Below are positions 6,791 to 12,989 of a DNA stretch of 15,525 nt, piece by piece. Source of the stretch: CAYUNA01 sp047629355 (GTDB taxonomy: Bacteria > Bacteroidota > Bacteroidia > Chitinophagales > Saprospiraceae); the NCBI GenBank assembly GCA_047629355.1, contig JBLHWU010000158.1:1-15525 (forward strand), read 5' to 3'. Made by a program: the position numbers and the translations under genes. Under the pieces are notes generated by a model, which was given only the letters and a program-made list of their open reading frames with translations, had not been told where the DNA came from and ran no database searches. The first letter of the stretch is position 1. Each line of letters starts with the position of its first letter.

Positions 6791-7284
6791 CTCAAGTTAC
6801 CAACTTGATAAATTGTATTGTGAAAAATAGGGTAGGCTTATTTTATAAATAGCTAAAAAGCAGGAAGTTATCCAAATCAAAATTTCTATTCAAAATTTTC
6901 TTAAAAAACCTTAAAATTTATTTGACCCCGGGAACTAAACCTAATAATCCTTGGTTTCTTAGACCGAGAGGCATATTTTTTAATAAAAAAACCAATAAGA
7001 TGTTACTCAACTTAAAATACATCAGCAAAAATTCGACAAGGGTTACCGAACGAAAACCTACTTTTCTTTTGGTCACTAAGGATGATTCAATTGCCTAATA
7101 ACTCGTTCCTTCCCGTTCGTAGTTGTTAGTCAATAGCTGCGAAATACAAAAAAAATAATGTTTAATGGTTAGTTATTACTGCTTAATGAGCGCAATAACA
7201 ACCATTCTGTTTAATGATTGATTTTTCTTGATTGAGGAATCAAAGTAGGGGTCTATGCATTTAATTCAGCATTAATCATTAACC
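6791..7284. other. Non-coding stretch, nothing firmly identified
   Basis: No coding frame or clear RNA is seen. The 13-mer TTATTTGACCCCG (6918-6930) also occurs at 3989-4001 between the two phasin-like genes. Short A/T-rich repeats of the TTTAATGNTTA type occur from 7158 onward. Confidence 0.5.
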
Positions 7285-7376
7285 ATGCATTCGTGTGTGA
7301 GTTGCTGAACACTGACTGTTCGGGGGACGAAGGAGCCTTTGACTTTGCGGTCTTCAGCGGCGGCACACGAATGCAT
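7285..7376. repeat. 92-bp long hairpin element
   Basis: The ends ATGCATTCGTGTG (7285-7297) and CACACGAATGCAT (7364-7376) are perfect 13-bp inverted repeats. Inside, GCTGAA (7304-7309) pairs with TTCAGC (7353-7358). The interior is much more G/C-rich than its surroundings. It could be a structured RNA or a short mobile palindrome; no function can be assigned. Confidence 0.55.
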
Positions 7377-7379
7377 AAA

Positions 7380-7470
7380 TCAATTAGCAATTAGCAATGA
7401 ACAATGAACAATGAATAATGTATAATGTACAATGAACAATTGCTAATTGTACATTCCTCATTGTTAATTG
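7380..7470. repeat. Heptamer repeat array forming an inverted repeat
   Basis: Tandem units such as CAATTAG, CAATGAA and similar AATGTAC variants run from 7381 to about 7445. They are followed by the inverted complement (TTGCTAATTGTACATT, CTCATTGTTAATTG) to 7470. A second array of the same kind lies at 12174-12270. Confidence 0.65.
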
Positions 7471-7475
7471 AAAAA

Positions 7476-7749
7476 GGAGTCATCGCACAATTGGTTGTGC
7501 AGCGGATTGTCTATCCGAAGGTTGCGAGTGGGTGGACTAAAAACTGCACATTCACGTAATCGGGGGAGTTTGAGGAGAAAAATCAGCCTTTAAAGGCTGG
7601 TTTTACCCCTCATCTCACCCTTCACCGCGCCGTCAGGCACGGTGCAATGAGTAGAACAAAATGTATTTATTTCGCAGGATGTCTTCAGTCTTCAAGTGTA
7701 CATGCAGTTTTTCGTACACTCTTTGCGAGTTTGAATCTCGTTGATTTCG
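7476..7749 (+). tRNA. tRNA-Asp(GUC) interrupted in the T-arm
   Basis: The 5' part (7476-7528) gives the acceptor strand GGAGTCA, a D-arm (GCAC/GTGC, loop AATTGGTT) and an anticodon arm (GCGGA/TCCGA, loop TTGTCTA, anticodon GTC). It also gives a 5-base variable loop and the T-stem strand GCGAG. The rest follows about 200 bp later: GCGAG again (7725-7729), loop TTTGAAT, CTCGT, then the acceptor strand TGATTTC (7742-7748) and G at 7749. Joined, the halves make a 73-nt tRNA with all seven acceptor pairs (two G-T) and G73, the Asp discriminator. The 8-base TTGCGAGT is duplicated at both joints (7522-7529, 7723-7730). It could be a disrupted gene, an intron-like insertion, or part of a larger RNA. 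No CCA is encoded. Confidence 0.6.
7530..7722 (+). ncRNA. Structured insert within the tRNA-Asp
   Basis: The insert folds well. 7579-7588 pairs with 7595-7604 (10 bp, one T-G), enclosed by TGAGG/CCTCA (7571-7575, 7608-7612). CACCGcGCC/GGCaCGGTG (7623-7631, 7636-7644) has a GTCA loop, and AGTGTAC/GTACACT (7695-7701, 7714-7720) closes a 12-base loop. It has no coding frame. I see no convincing group I or group II intron core. Confidence 0.4.
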
Positions 7750-8304
7750 CAAAGTTTACATAATTAAGAACGTAGAATTAAGAACGATAATGCTTGGAAA
7801 TTAATCGTTGCCGTTCACTTTTAATTAAAGAAATTTGACCGTAGGGAAATGAAGATTAGAATTAATTTTAATCGGCTTTCCTTACAATCAAAACAGGCTG
7901 CTTACAGTCTTTACATAAGCTCGGTAACGGGTCCAAGTCTGATGCAGAAGTAACTGCATTGGAGACGTTTTTTCAGAAGCGTTTAAGTAAGCAATCAACT
8001 ATCGTGTGCCTTCCAAATCCTCAGGGGTGACCGCTGAGGGGGTAGGGGAAGCGCGCAATCTGTGATTGACAACAGATTTGAGGTGGAGACATCAATAGAG
8101 AAAGTTGTAGGAATATGGTCATCAAAAAAATATCCATTTTTTGATTGGCGGTATCCAGTAACAGGGGTAGGTGATTGGTAACAATTCGTTGTCCTGAAAT
8201 GCAGGGAGTCGGGAGATTCACAAGAAGGAGTTTGGTATTTTATGGGCAAAAATCCACGAAGCCATCCTGAGACACTTCTTCTAAATGTCAAACAATGCAG
8301 CAAT

Positions 8305-8378
8305 GCATGAGTAGCTCATTTCGGTAGAGCATCAGAATTTTAATCTGAGGATAATTGGTTTAAATCCAATCTCAATTA
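8305..8378 (+). tRNA. tRNA-Lys(UUU)-like cloverleaf inside the large RNA
   Basis: The D-arm (GCTC/GAGC, loop ATTTCGGTA), anticodon arm (TCAGA/TCTGA, loop ATTTTAA, anticodon TTT), 5-base variable loop and T-arm (ATTGG/CCAAT, loop TTTAAAT) are all well formed. The acceptor is weak: GCATGAG against CTCAATT gives only four adjacent pairs next to the body plus a terminal G-T. Loop position 56 is T rather than the near-invariant C, as in the split tRNA-Asp. It may be a degenerate tRNA, a phage-type tRNA, or a tRNA-like domain of the surrounding RNA. Confidence 0.55.
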
Positions 8379-8743
8379 ACAAGCTCAAGTCTCGGGTGGT
8401 ACGGTGTAGTAGTTGCCTAAACCCTTTGAAAATAAGGGCTGAGTGGTATCCGCAAGATGCGCGCAGGTGGTGTACATTCTTTTCTGGCGGCTTCGGAGCA
8501 TGACTTCGGGGGACGCCTGATTAATAGTAGGAGACCAACTTCTCTTGTTGCAAAGCGTGGCTTCGGTCACTATGCAGGCTAAGTCTAAGATGCCGAACAA
8601 CCGTACTGTGCTTTTTCGACTTCTGGTCGAAAAAACCTATGGCATCGGACAAGTACCGGGATCTGGCAAAAGGAAGCGGTGGATAACGAAAGAAGGCTTG
8701 ATTTCGCAAATCGGGCTATAATTTTCGGAAAGCCTGTCTGTTC

Positions 8744-8771
8744 AAAAAAACGGTAATCCCACGTTTTTTTT
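8744..8771 (+). terminator. U-rich terminator of the large structured RNA
   Basis: AAAAAAACG (8744-8752) pairs with CGTTTTTTT (8762-8770) around a 9-base loop, leaving a T run. The stem is weak in G/C but placed directly after the closing helix of the structured RNA. Confidence 0.5.
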
Positions 8772-9026
8772 CAATTAAAAATTAAGAATGCATAATTAAG
8801 GAATGCGAAATATCTAAAGTTAGATTCTGGAGAGCGCCGTTTTGTTCTTCCTTTTGCTTTGAGAGTTTGATTTATATTGATATAATGAGTATTTTAAAAG
8901 TGAAAAATGAGGGTAAGATATCCTCTTAAGAATCTGAATTTATTTAATTCACATTCCTAAGAAGGAGAATGCTTCAGCTTGGGAAACCAAACGATGGCGT
9001 CTATTCTACATTTTTAATTAAAATAT
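8772..9026. other. Spacer with intergenic repeat copy
   Basis: No gene is seen. 8904-8957 is a diverged copy of the repeat at 6645-6700, inverted relative to it (shared AAAAATGAGG, ATATCCT, TTTATTTA and CATTCCT blocks). 8972-8984 holds a small TTGG-GAAA-CCAA hairpin with a GNRA loop. AATTAAGAATG-type short repeats lie at 8776-8805. Confidence 0.5.
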
Positions 9027-9099
9027 TGACCCGTAACTCAGTTGGTAGAGTACCAGACTTTTAATCTGGGAGTCGTGGGTTCGATTCCCACCGGGCCAA
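9027..9099 (+). tRNA. tRNA-Lys(UUU)
   Basis: The cloverleaf is complete. D-arm is ACTC/GAGT with loop AGTTGGTA, and the anticodon arm is CCAGA/TCTGG with loop CTTTTAA (anticodon TTT). The variable loop is GAGTC, and the T-arm is GTGGG/CCCAC with the normal loop TTCGATT. The acceptor TGACCCG/CGGGCCA has one A-C mismatch at 3-70 and an unusual T1-A72 pair; A73 follows and CCA is not encoded. Of the three tRNA-like folds here this is the most canonical. Confidence 0.8.
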
Positions 9100-9110
9100 C
9101 TACCCCAAGT

Positions 9111-9184
9111 GCGACGCACCATTTCCAAGTTGCTTTCGAGCAGCTGCTCTTTCGAGTTTCTAAACTGGAGGAGATGGGTGTCGC
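9111..9184 (+). ncRNA. Structured trailer downstream of tRNA-Lys
   Basis: 9111-9126 pairs with 9170-9184 in a 15-bp helix with one bulged A (9118) and two G-T pairs. The loop contains the palindrome GAGCAGCTGCTC (9138-9149). It lies between the tRNA-Lys and the strong terminator at 9199, so it is probably transcribed with the tRNA. Function is unknown. Confidence 0.5.
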
Positions 9185-9198
9185 CAGGGTCGTTTATA

Positions 9199-9236
9199 AA
9201 AAAAGGGAAGTCATAAACCAATGACTTCCCTTTTTT
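9199..9236. terminator. Bidirectional terminator, 16-bp stem
   Basis: AAAAAAGGGAAGTCAT (9199-9214) and its exact complement (9221-9236) surround a 6-base loop. With A and T tracts on both sides it can end both the tRNA-Lys transcript (+) and the C1 peptidase gene (-), whose stop lies 15 bases away. Confidence 0.85.
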
Positions 9237-9250
9237 ATATTTTTGAGATA

Positions 9251-10432
9251 TTAAATCCCAATCTTACTACGCAAATTCTTCGGCACTGCATCCTTATGCA
9301 AAACAAACGAAAGTGTCTTGTATTTCAAATAATTTTTAGAAACATACAAGTAACCTTCGTGGTCATTTTTCGTACCCCAAGAGTTTTTCACTAAGTAATA
9401 CTCCTTGCCATCTTGGTCTTTCGCCAAACCAACAATTTGCATTCCGTGGTCATCCGTAGTGGTATAATTATCGTAACCTTTTTGTCGTAATTCTTGGGTG
9501 ATTTCCATTTCTGGTTTTGGACCATCAAACATTGCTTTGCGCTCTGCTGCATCCATTTCACGGTAAGATTTATTTGGCACATACGCCACGCCATTCTTCC
9601 AAGAAAAGTACTTTTCACTTACATCCGCTGCCCAAGAAATTGAGTAACCGTTTTTAAGCGCATTGTCGATAATATCAGTCATATCGTTCATTTGCACATT
9701 GTAGCTGATGCCATAATCCCAATTATCAGGTACCATAATCACCATTGGCTTGTAAAATTCGTGGTGCGTGAATGACGTAATTTGAATATAATCATTGCCG
9801 TCCAAACCAACTACTTCTTTTGCAAAAGTTTGCGGTGTATAACTTTTACCTTCGTAGTCAAAATTTTTCGGAGTAGCTCCCAAATAAGTATCTAAAACTG
9901 CATTCATCGCGTCTTTCCAAACAGGAGATAACGTTCGATTTTTATTTTCAATTACTACATCCAACATCGCTGTTAGCATGCCTTCCATCTCACCATGACG
10001 GTTAATATCTGAACCATAATTCAACCCAGCATAAACACTTTGCGGCACTGCACCGTATTTTTTATACATCTCAATGACATCTGGTAAGGCACCTCCTTGA
10101 CCAAAGTTCAAATGTCCATGCATTCGTACATAACGGTCAGCTTTTTCTTCATAAACGTTGCGAACAGTATACATTTCTGCAAGATCTACGGTGTTTTTGC
10201 CAATGCGTGCCATCTCAGATTCCATGAAAGAATTCGAGCAATAGCTCCAGCAAGTTCCCGATGAACCTTGATTTTTAATCTCCGTACGCTCGACATCTTT
10301 GACGATTTCAAACTGAAAACCTTCCTTGGCCTTGTCACTTTGGTTGTCTTTTACTTTGTTGATTAAGTCAACTTGTCCATAAGAAATCGCTCCTATAAAA
10401 AGAAGTAGGAACGTTAATTTTAATTTTATCAT
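9251..10432 (-). CDS. Secreted C1-family cysteine peptidase, bleomycin-hydrolase type
   Basis: The 393-residue protein starts with a signal peptide (KLKLTFLLLFIGAISYG, cleavage probably near residue 19-20). The papain-like site is complete: Q55 in NQGSSGTCW with nucleophile C61, H329 (DDHGMQIVG) and N350 (VKNSWG). The long insertion between C61 and H329 and the spacing of catalytic residues fit the Peptidase_C1_2 family (bleomycin hydrolase, PepC), which act as aminopeptidases in hexameric barrels. The C-terminal residues KIGI differ from the autoprocessed tails of cytosolic relatives. Export points to peptide degradation in the periplasm or outside the cell. The ATG at 10432 sits about 30 bases from a clear -7 box. 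The gene is monocistronic, ending at the bidirectional terminator. Confidence 0.9.
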   Translation of the reverse strand: MIKLKLTFLLLFIGAISYGQVDLINKVKDNQSDKAKEGFQFEIVKDVERTEIKNQGSSGTCWSYCSNSFMESEMARIGKNTVDLAEMYTVRNVYEEKADRYVRMHGHLNFGQGGALPDVIEMYKKYGAVPQSVYAGLNYGSDINRHGEMEGMLTAMLDVVIENKNRTLSPVWKDAMNAVLDTYLGATPKNFDYEGKSYTPQTFAKEVVGLDGNDYIQITSFTHHEFYKPMVIMVPDNWDYGISYNVQMNDMTDIIDNALKNGYSISWAADVSEKYFSWKNGVAYVPNKSYREMDAAERKAMFDGPKPEMEITQELRQKGYDNYTTTDDHGMQIVGLAKDQDGKEYYLVKNSWGTKNDHEGYLYVSKNYLKYKTLSFVLHKDAVPKNLRSKIGI

Positions 10433-10462
10433 ATTTGATTTTTAAATTTTAAAGAATGAAGC

Positions 10463-10470
10463 CAAAACTA
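10463..10470 (-). promoter_or_regulatory. -7 promoter box for the C1 peptidase gene
   Basis: Minus-strand TAGTTTTG matches TAnnTTTG exactly and gives a leader of about 25 bases. No exact TTTG -33 box is seen; TTTC occurs at about the right distance. Confidence 0.45.
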
Positions 10471-10551
10471 CGAAAAAAAGCGGTCGGTAGAAAGCATTGT
10501 TTGATACCAAGAAGTCATCCATCATTTTTGAAAATTGCTTAAATCCCTCGG

Positions 10552-10620
10552 TGTGTAGACTCGTGCACATGTCTTAATTGCTGATTTATAAACAGTTACG
10601 TATAGATTGAAGTCTACACA
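10552..10620. repeat. 10-bp inverted repeat in the 280-bp spacer
   Basis: TGTGTAGACT (10552-10561) and AGTCTACACA (10611-10620) are exact complements 49 bases apart. The 10433-10712 spacer otherwise holds only the peptidase promoter. The pair could be operator half-sites or the feet of a hairpin after the gamma-carboxylase gene. Confidence 0.3.
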
Positions 10621-10712
10621 TCAGAAGATTTGGGCTTTAGTAAAAGGAAGTCAACTAAATTTTAGTGGTAAATTTTAATTAGTCTTGTCTTGGCTTTTAC
10701 AAAAAAAAGCAA

Positions 10713-12164
10713 TTATTCTTCTTCTTTCAAAGGCACAATCCACATTGATTCCTCAAAAAAAGACCACTTTTCTTTTGTCAAATCTATATTTTTATTAGTA
10801 TATTGCTGATACTTTCTACCGTTGAGTTTAGCAAGGATTTCAGCATAAATTTCGACTTCTCGACCTTCCTCTTCCCAATATTTTTGTTCTAAATAATGTG
10901 CAAATTGAAGAATCATATCAGGGTGCGTATAAATCTTCGGCTTTTGCTTCTTGGACAGATATTTACTTGGGCTTATCCGTTCTTGTTTACCCGTTTTTTT
11001 ATCCACTACATTGAAATGCCCATACCCTTGTTTTGACCGCAACATCATCCGCCAAGAGTATCGGTGCCCTTCTTCTGTCCAAGCCACATTACCTTCTAAA
11101 AGGTGGTGCCGAAAAGGATAAGTGAGGTGAAAAAGGCAAATTGGAAATAAAAATGCGAAGACTAAAATACGGTTGAGTCGCCATTTTTTGATACTGCCAA
11201 AGGGTTCGTTTTGAAGCTTTTCTTTTACAGTTAAAAGGACAGATTCTTCGGTATCAGAAAGGGTAGGCGGCGGTAAGTTTGCGCGACCAATTTTGCGTCC
11301 CCACCATTCGTCTATTTTACCAAATTTTGCCCATTTTGAAATGATAAACACATTCACTTTTCGGGGGAAATCAGGTTCAAAAAATAGTGCGGTTAAAGCT
11401 AAGGACATCCACGGGAAAATGCCGATTTGAAATAAAATTAAATTTACAAAGTGAAAGAACAAAACGAAGCAAAAAGCCCAGATGCGTGTCCGTTTAATTA
11501 ATAGAAAAAAGACGACAAAAAAGTCTAACGCAAAACCACCCCAAGACATCATCCAAGCCGTAATTTCTTGTCGCCAAATCCAACCCAAAAGGGGCATGTC
11601 TCCACGTTGTCCGAGCCAAATCTTTAGCGGTTGTGCATGGAATATCCAATCGGGATTTATTTTGGCAATGCCGCCATAAAAATAGACGACGCTCATCATG
11701 AATTGTATAATGAATAAGCACCAATACGGTGCTCTATTGGTTTGTAAATTAGGATTTTTTAAGGAATCTCTGGAAAAATTCCTATTTAAGGGTAAAAATA
11801 TGAAAACGAAACTTAGCCACATTACAAGATAAGCATGATTGAGATAATGCGCTTTTTCTAAGAAAAATATATACGTAAAACCTACAAAAAAAGTAGTCAT
11901 TGCGGGTCGATACCATTTACCAATTGTAATGAAAACTGTCAAGACAATCATTCCAATAAAAAACAGCGACATAAACGGCTCGGGCATCGGTTGTACCCAC
12001 TCAAAACCATAGTATTTAAACTGGAATTTTTCTGGATTAAAACTGTCGGTATAAAGGTGATAATAACTAAAGATTCCGATAATATCCGCGAAGGCTAAAA
12101 GCCCAAAAACGACTCGAATAAAGATAAGGGAAGCGTTGTCTATCAGTTTAAAAAGGAAGTTCAT
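10713..12164 (-). CDS. Vitamin K-dependent gamma-carboxylase homologue (HTTM/VKGC)
   Basis: The N-terminal half of the 483-residue protein is a multi-helix membrane domain of the HTTM type (residues about 10-265). It contains EKAHYLNHAYL (103-113) and YFYGGIAKINPDW (161-173); K168 aligns by motif with the catalytic-base lysine of animal GGCX (the KKLDADW region). The second half carries FRHHLLEGNVAWTEEGHRYS (351-370) and WRMMLRSK, very like the GGCX segment with PGN-WTE-G-R-SW. Together these mark a full-length VKGC homologue rather than a bare HTTM protein. The animal enzyme carboxylates Glu using reduced vitamin K; a Leptospira homologue is known to act as a vitamin K epoxidase. The substrate here is unknown. 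Menaquinone would be the likely cofactor. The gene is followed at its 5' side by a heptamer repeat array. Confidence 0.9.
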   Translation of the reverse strand: MNFLFKLIDNASLIFIRVVFGLLAFADIIGIFSYYHLYTDSFNPEKFQFKYYGFEWVQPMPEPFMSLFFIGMIVLTVFITIGKWYRPAMTTFFVGFTYIFFLEKAHYLNHAYLVMWLSFVFIFLPLNRNFSRDSLKNPNLQTNRAPYWCLFIIQFMMSVVYFYGGIAKINPDWIFHAQPLKIWLGQRGDMPLLGWIWRQEITAWMMSWGGFALDFFVVFFLLIKRTRIWAFCFVLFFHFVNLILFQIGIFPWMSLALTALFFEPDFPRKVNVFIISKWAKFGKIDEWWGRKIGRANLPPPTLSDTEESVLLTVKEKLQNEPFGSIKKWRLNRILVFAFLFPICLFHLTYPFRHHLLEGNVAWTEEGHRYSWRMMLRSKQGYGHFNVVDKKTGKQERISPSKYLSKKQKPKIYTHPDMILQFAHYLEQKYWEEEGREVEIYAEILAKLNGRKYQQYTNKNIDLTKEKWSFFEESMWIVPLKEEE

Positions 12165-12173
12165 ATTTTTTCA

Positions 12174-12270
12174 ATTAGGAATTAACAATGAGCAATGAGT
12201 AATTTAGAATAAGTGATGAAGGTTACGTCTAATTCATTGCTCATTGCTCATTGTTAATTGCTCATTGTAC
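12174..12270. repeat. Second heptamer repeat array, inverted
   Basis: AATTAACAATGAGCAATGAG (12179-12198) and the complementary run CTCATTGCTCATTGTTAATT (12240-12259) can pair over about 20 bases, with a further CTCATTGTAC unit to 12269. The family is the same as 7380-7470. The right half is translated as the C-terminus of the next gene. Confidence 0.7.
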
Positions 12271-12641
12271 AGTCTTTGTTTTTCTTCCGAAAATCCAAAC
12301 ATGGCATTCGGTAATAGTCGATTTAAAAAGCGGGAAACCAATTTTAAATCTTTCGCAGGCATTTTTATACAAACATCTTCTCCATCATTCATTTTAAAAT
12401 AAATCAATCCTTTATCTTTGACCTTAAAACCGAAAGGCATTAAGTTCGTCTCTAAAGTATAAACCCACAATATTTTTTCTGGCTGTTGTTTGATAATTTT
12501 AATTAAATTTTTATCGTTGTTTTTCCAGTTTTTTTGAAAAATAAAATACATACAACCACCTACGACAGTTGTGCCTGCGCCCACAATGGCGGCTAAAACA
12601 TTGGTGCTGAAAAAAGACACATAAACCAATCCACCTATCAC
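12234..12641 (-). CDS. Small two-helix membrane protein, start uncertain
   Basis: I do not recognise the family. The listed start is a GTG that falls inside a membrane helix. The frame is open for 39 more codons (to 12758) and reads like protein: HPALQTLVAAYEKEH, then helix NNIIYSITFLVIGGLVYVSFF. No ATG, GTG or TTG occurs in that extension. So translation either starts at a rare codon (ATT or ATC), or the original start was lost. A second helix (LAAIVGAGTTVVGGCMYFIF) follows, then a soluble domain with MNDGEDVCIKMPAKDLKLVSRFLNRLL. The last residues YNEQLTMSNEQ and the stop come from the heptamer array, so the original C-terminus was replaced or extended. It lies upstream of the gamma-carboxylase gene on the same strand, separated by the repeat. 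Confidence 0.6.
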   Translation of the reverse strand: MIGGLVYVSFFSTNVLAAIVGAGTTVVGGCMYFIFQKNWKNNDKNLIKIIKQQPEKILWVYTLETNLMPFGFKVKDKGLIYFKMNDGEDVCIKMPAKDLKLVSRFLNRLLPNAMFGFSEEKQRLYNEQLTMSNEQ

Positions 12642-12813
12642 TAAAAAAGTGATACTATAAATGATGTTATTGGCGTGCTCTTTTTCGTAAGCAGCAACTA
12701 AGGTTTGGAGTGCGGGATGATTTTTATATGCTTGTGTGTTGATATTTTTTGTTTTTAATTAAAAATATATAAACAAATTATTATTAATTTGAAAAATGTG
12801 TTCTATATTTGTG

Positions 12814-12821
12814 CAAAGTTA
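12814..12821 (-). promoter_or_regulatory. -7 promoter box for the small membrane protein
   Basis: Minus-strand TAACTTTG matches TAnnTTTG. It lies about 55 bases before the upper limit of the open frame (12758). This supports a real coding start well upstream of the GTG at 12641. Confidence 0.4.
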
Positions 12822-12932
12822 AGGGTTATCTGATTGATAATTTGGAAAGAAGTTTTTTTTTGCGTTAAATTGCCAAACAAGGTCACCTAACTTAAAAGAG
12901 TAGGAAGAATGCAAATGTTTTTGAAATTGATG

Positions 12933-12940
12933 TATTTTTG
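12933..12940 (+). promoter_or_regulatory. Possible -7 promoter box for parE
   Basis: TATTTTTG fits TAnnTTTG and leaves a leader of about 45 bases before the ATG at 12990. No -33 box is seen at the usual spacing. The 12759-12989 spacer is a divergent promoter region with no other feature. Confidence 0.35.
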
Positions 12941-12989
12941 ACAAATTTGAGAAAATTTAAGTTTTACAACACGATAGCAATATTTAAGT

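Larger units (their letters stand above)
7874..8771 (+). ncRNA. Large highly structured RNA, GOLLD/ROOL-like setting
   Basis: Ends that could close one domain pair over more than 840 bases: GGCTTTCC (7874-7881) with GGAAAGCC (8727-8734). Inside are many exact helices: TGCTTAC/GTAAGCA (7899-7905, 7987-7993); ATGCAG/CTGCAT near 7942-7960; CCTCAG/CTGAGG near 8019-8038; AATCTGT/ACAGATT near 8057-8078; a 9-bp stem near 8120-8145. Further ones are GTACGGT/ACCGTAC (8399-8405, 8601-8607), GATGCC/GGCATC enclosing a 9-bp hairpin (8612-8634), and GATTT/AAATC (8700-8712). Several cUUCGg-type loops occur at 8489-8568. Base composition is richer in G/C than the flanks. A tRNA-Lys-like fold sits in the middle and a U-rich terminator follows. 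Size and tRNA association recall GOLLD and ROOL RNAs. Exact ends and identity are unproven. Confidence 0.55.

Noticed and set aside
7995..8303. Two overlapping minus-strand frames of 66-102 codons
   Set aside because: They run antisense through the helix-rich RNA, have no recognisable domain, and their composition reflects hairpin arms.
8385..8709. Minus-strand frames of 62-71 codons
   Set aside because: They cross several exact RNA helices and UUCG loops and show no protein-like pattern.
8380..8740. RNase P RNA, tmRNA, SRP RNA or a group I/II intron
   Set aside because: I looked for their hallmark segments (the RNase P GAAAGTCC-type core, the tmRNA tRNA-like ends, the SRP GGAAG hairpin context, intron domain V or P7) and found no convincing match. 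A covariance-model search would decide.
9018..9224. Short frames on both strands over the tRNA-Lys
   Set aside because: They are translations of a tRNA and its trailer, a common false gene.
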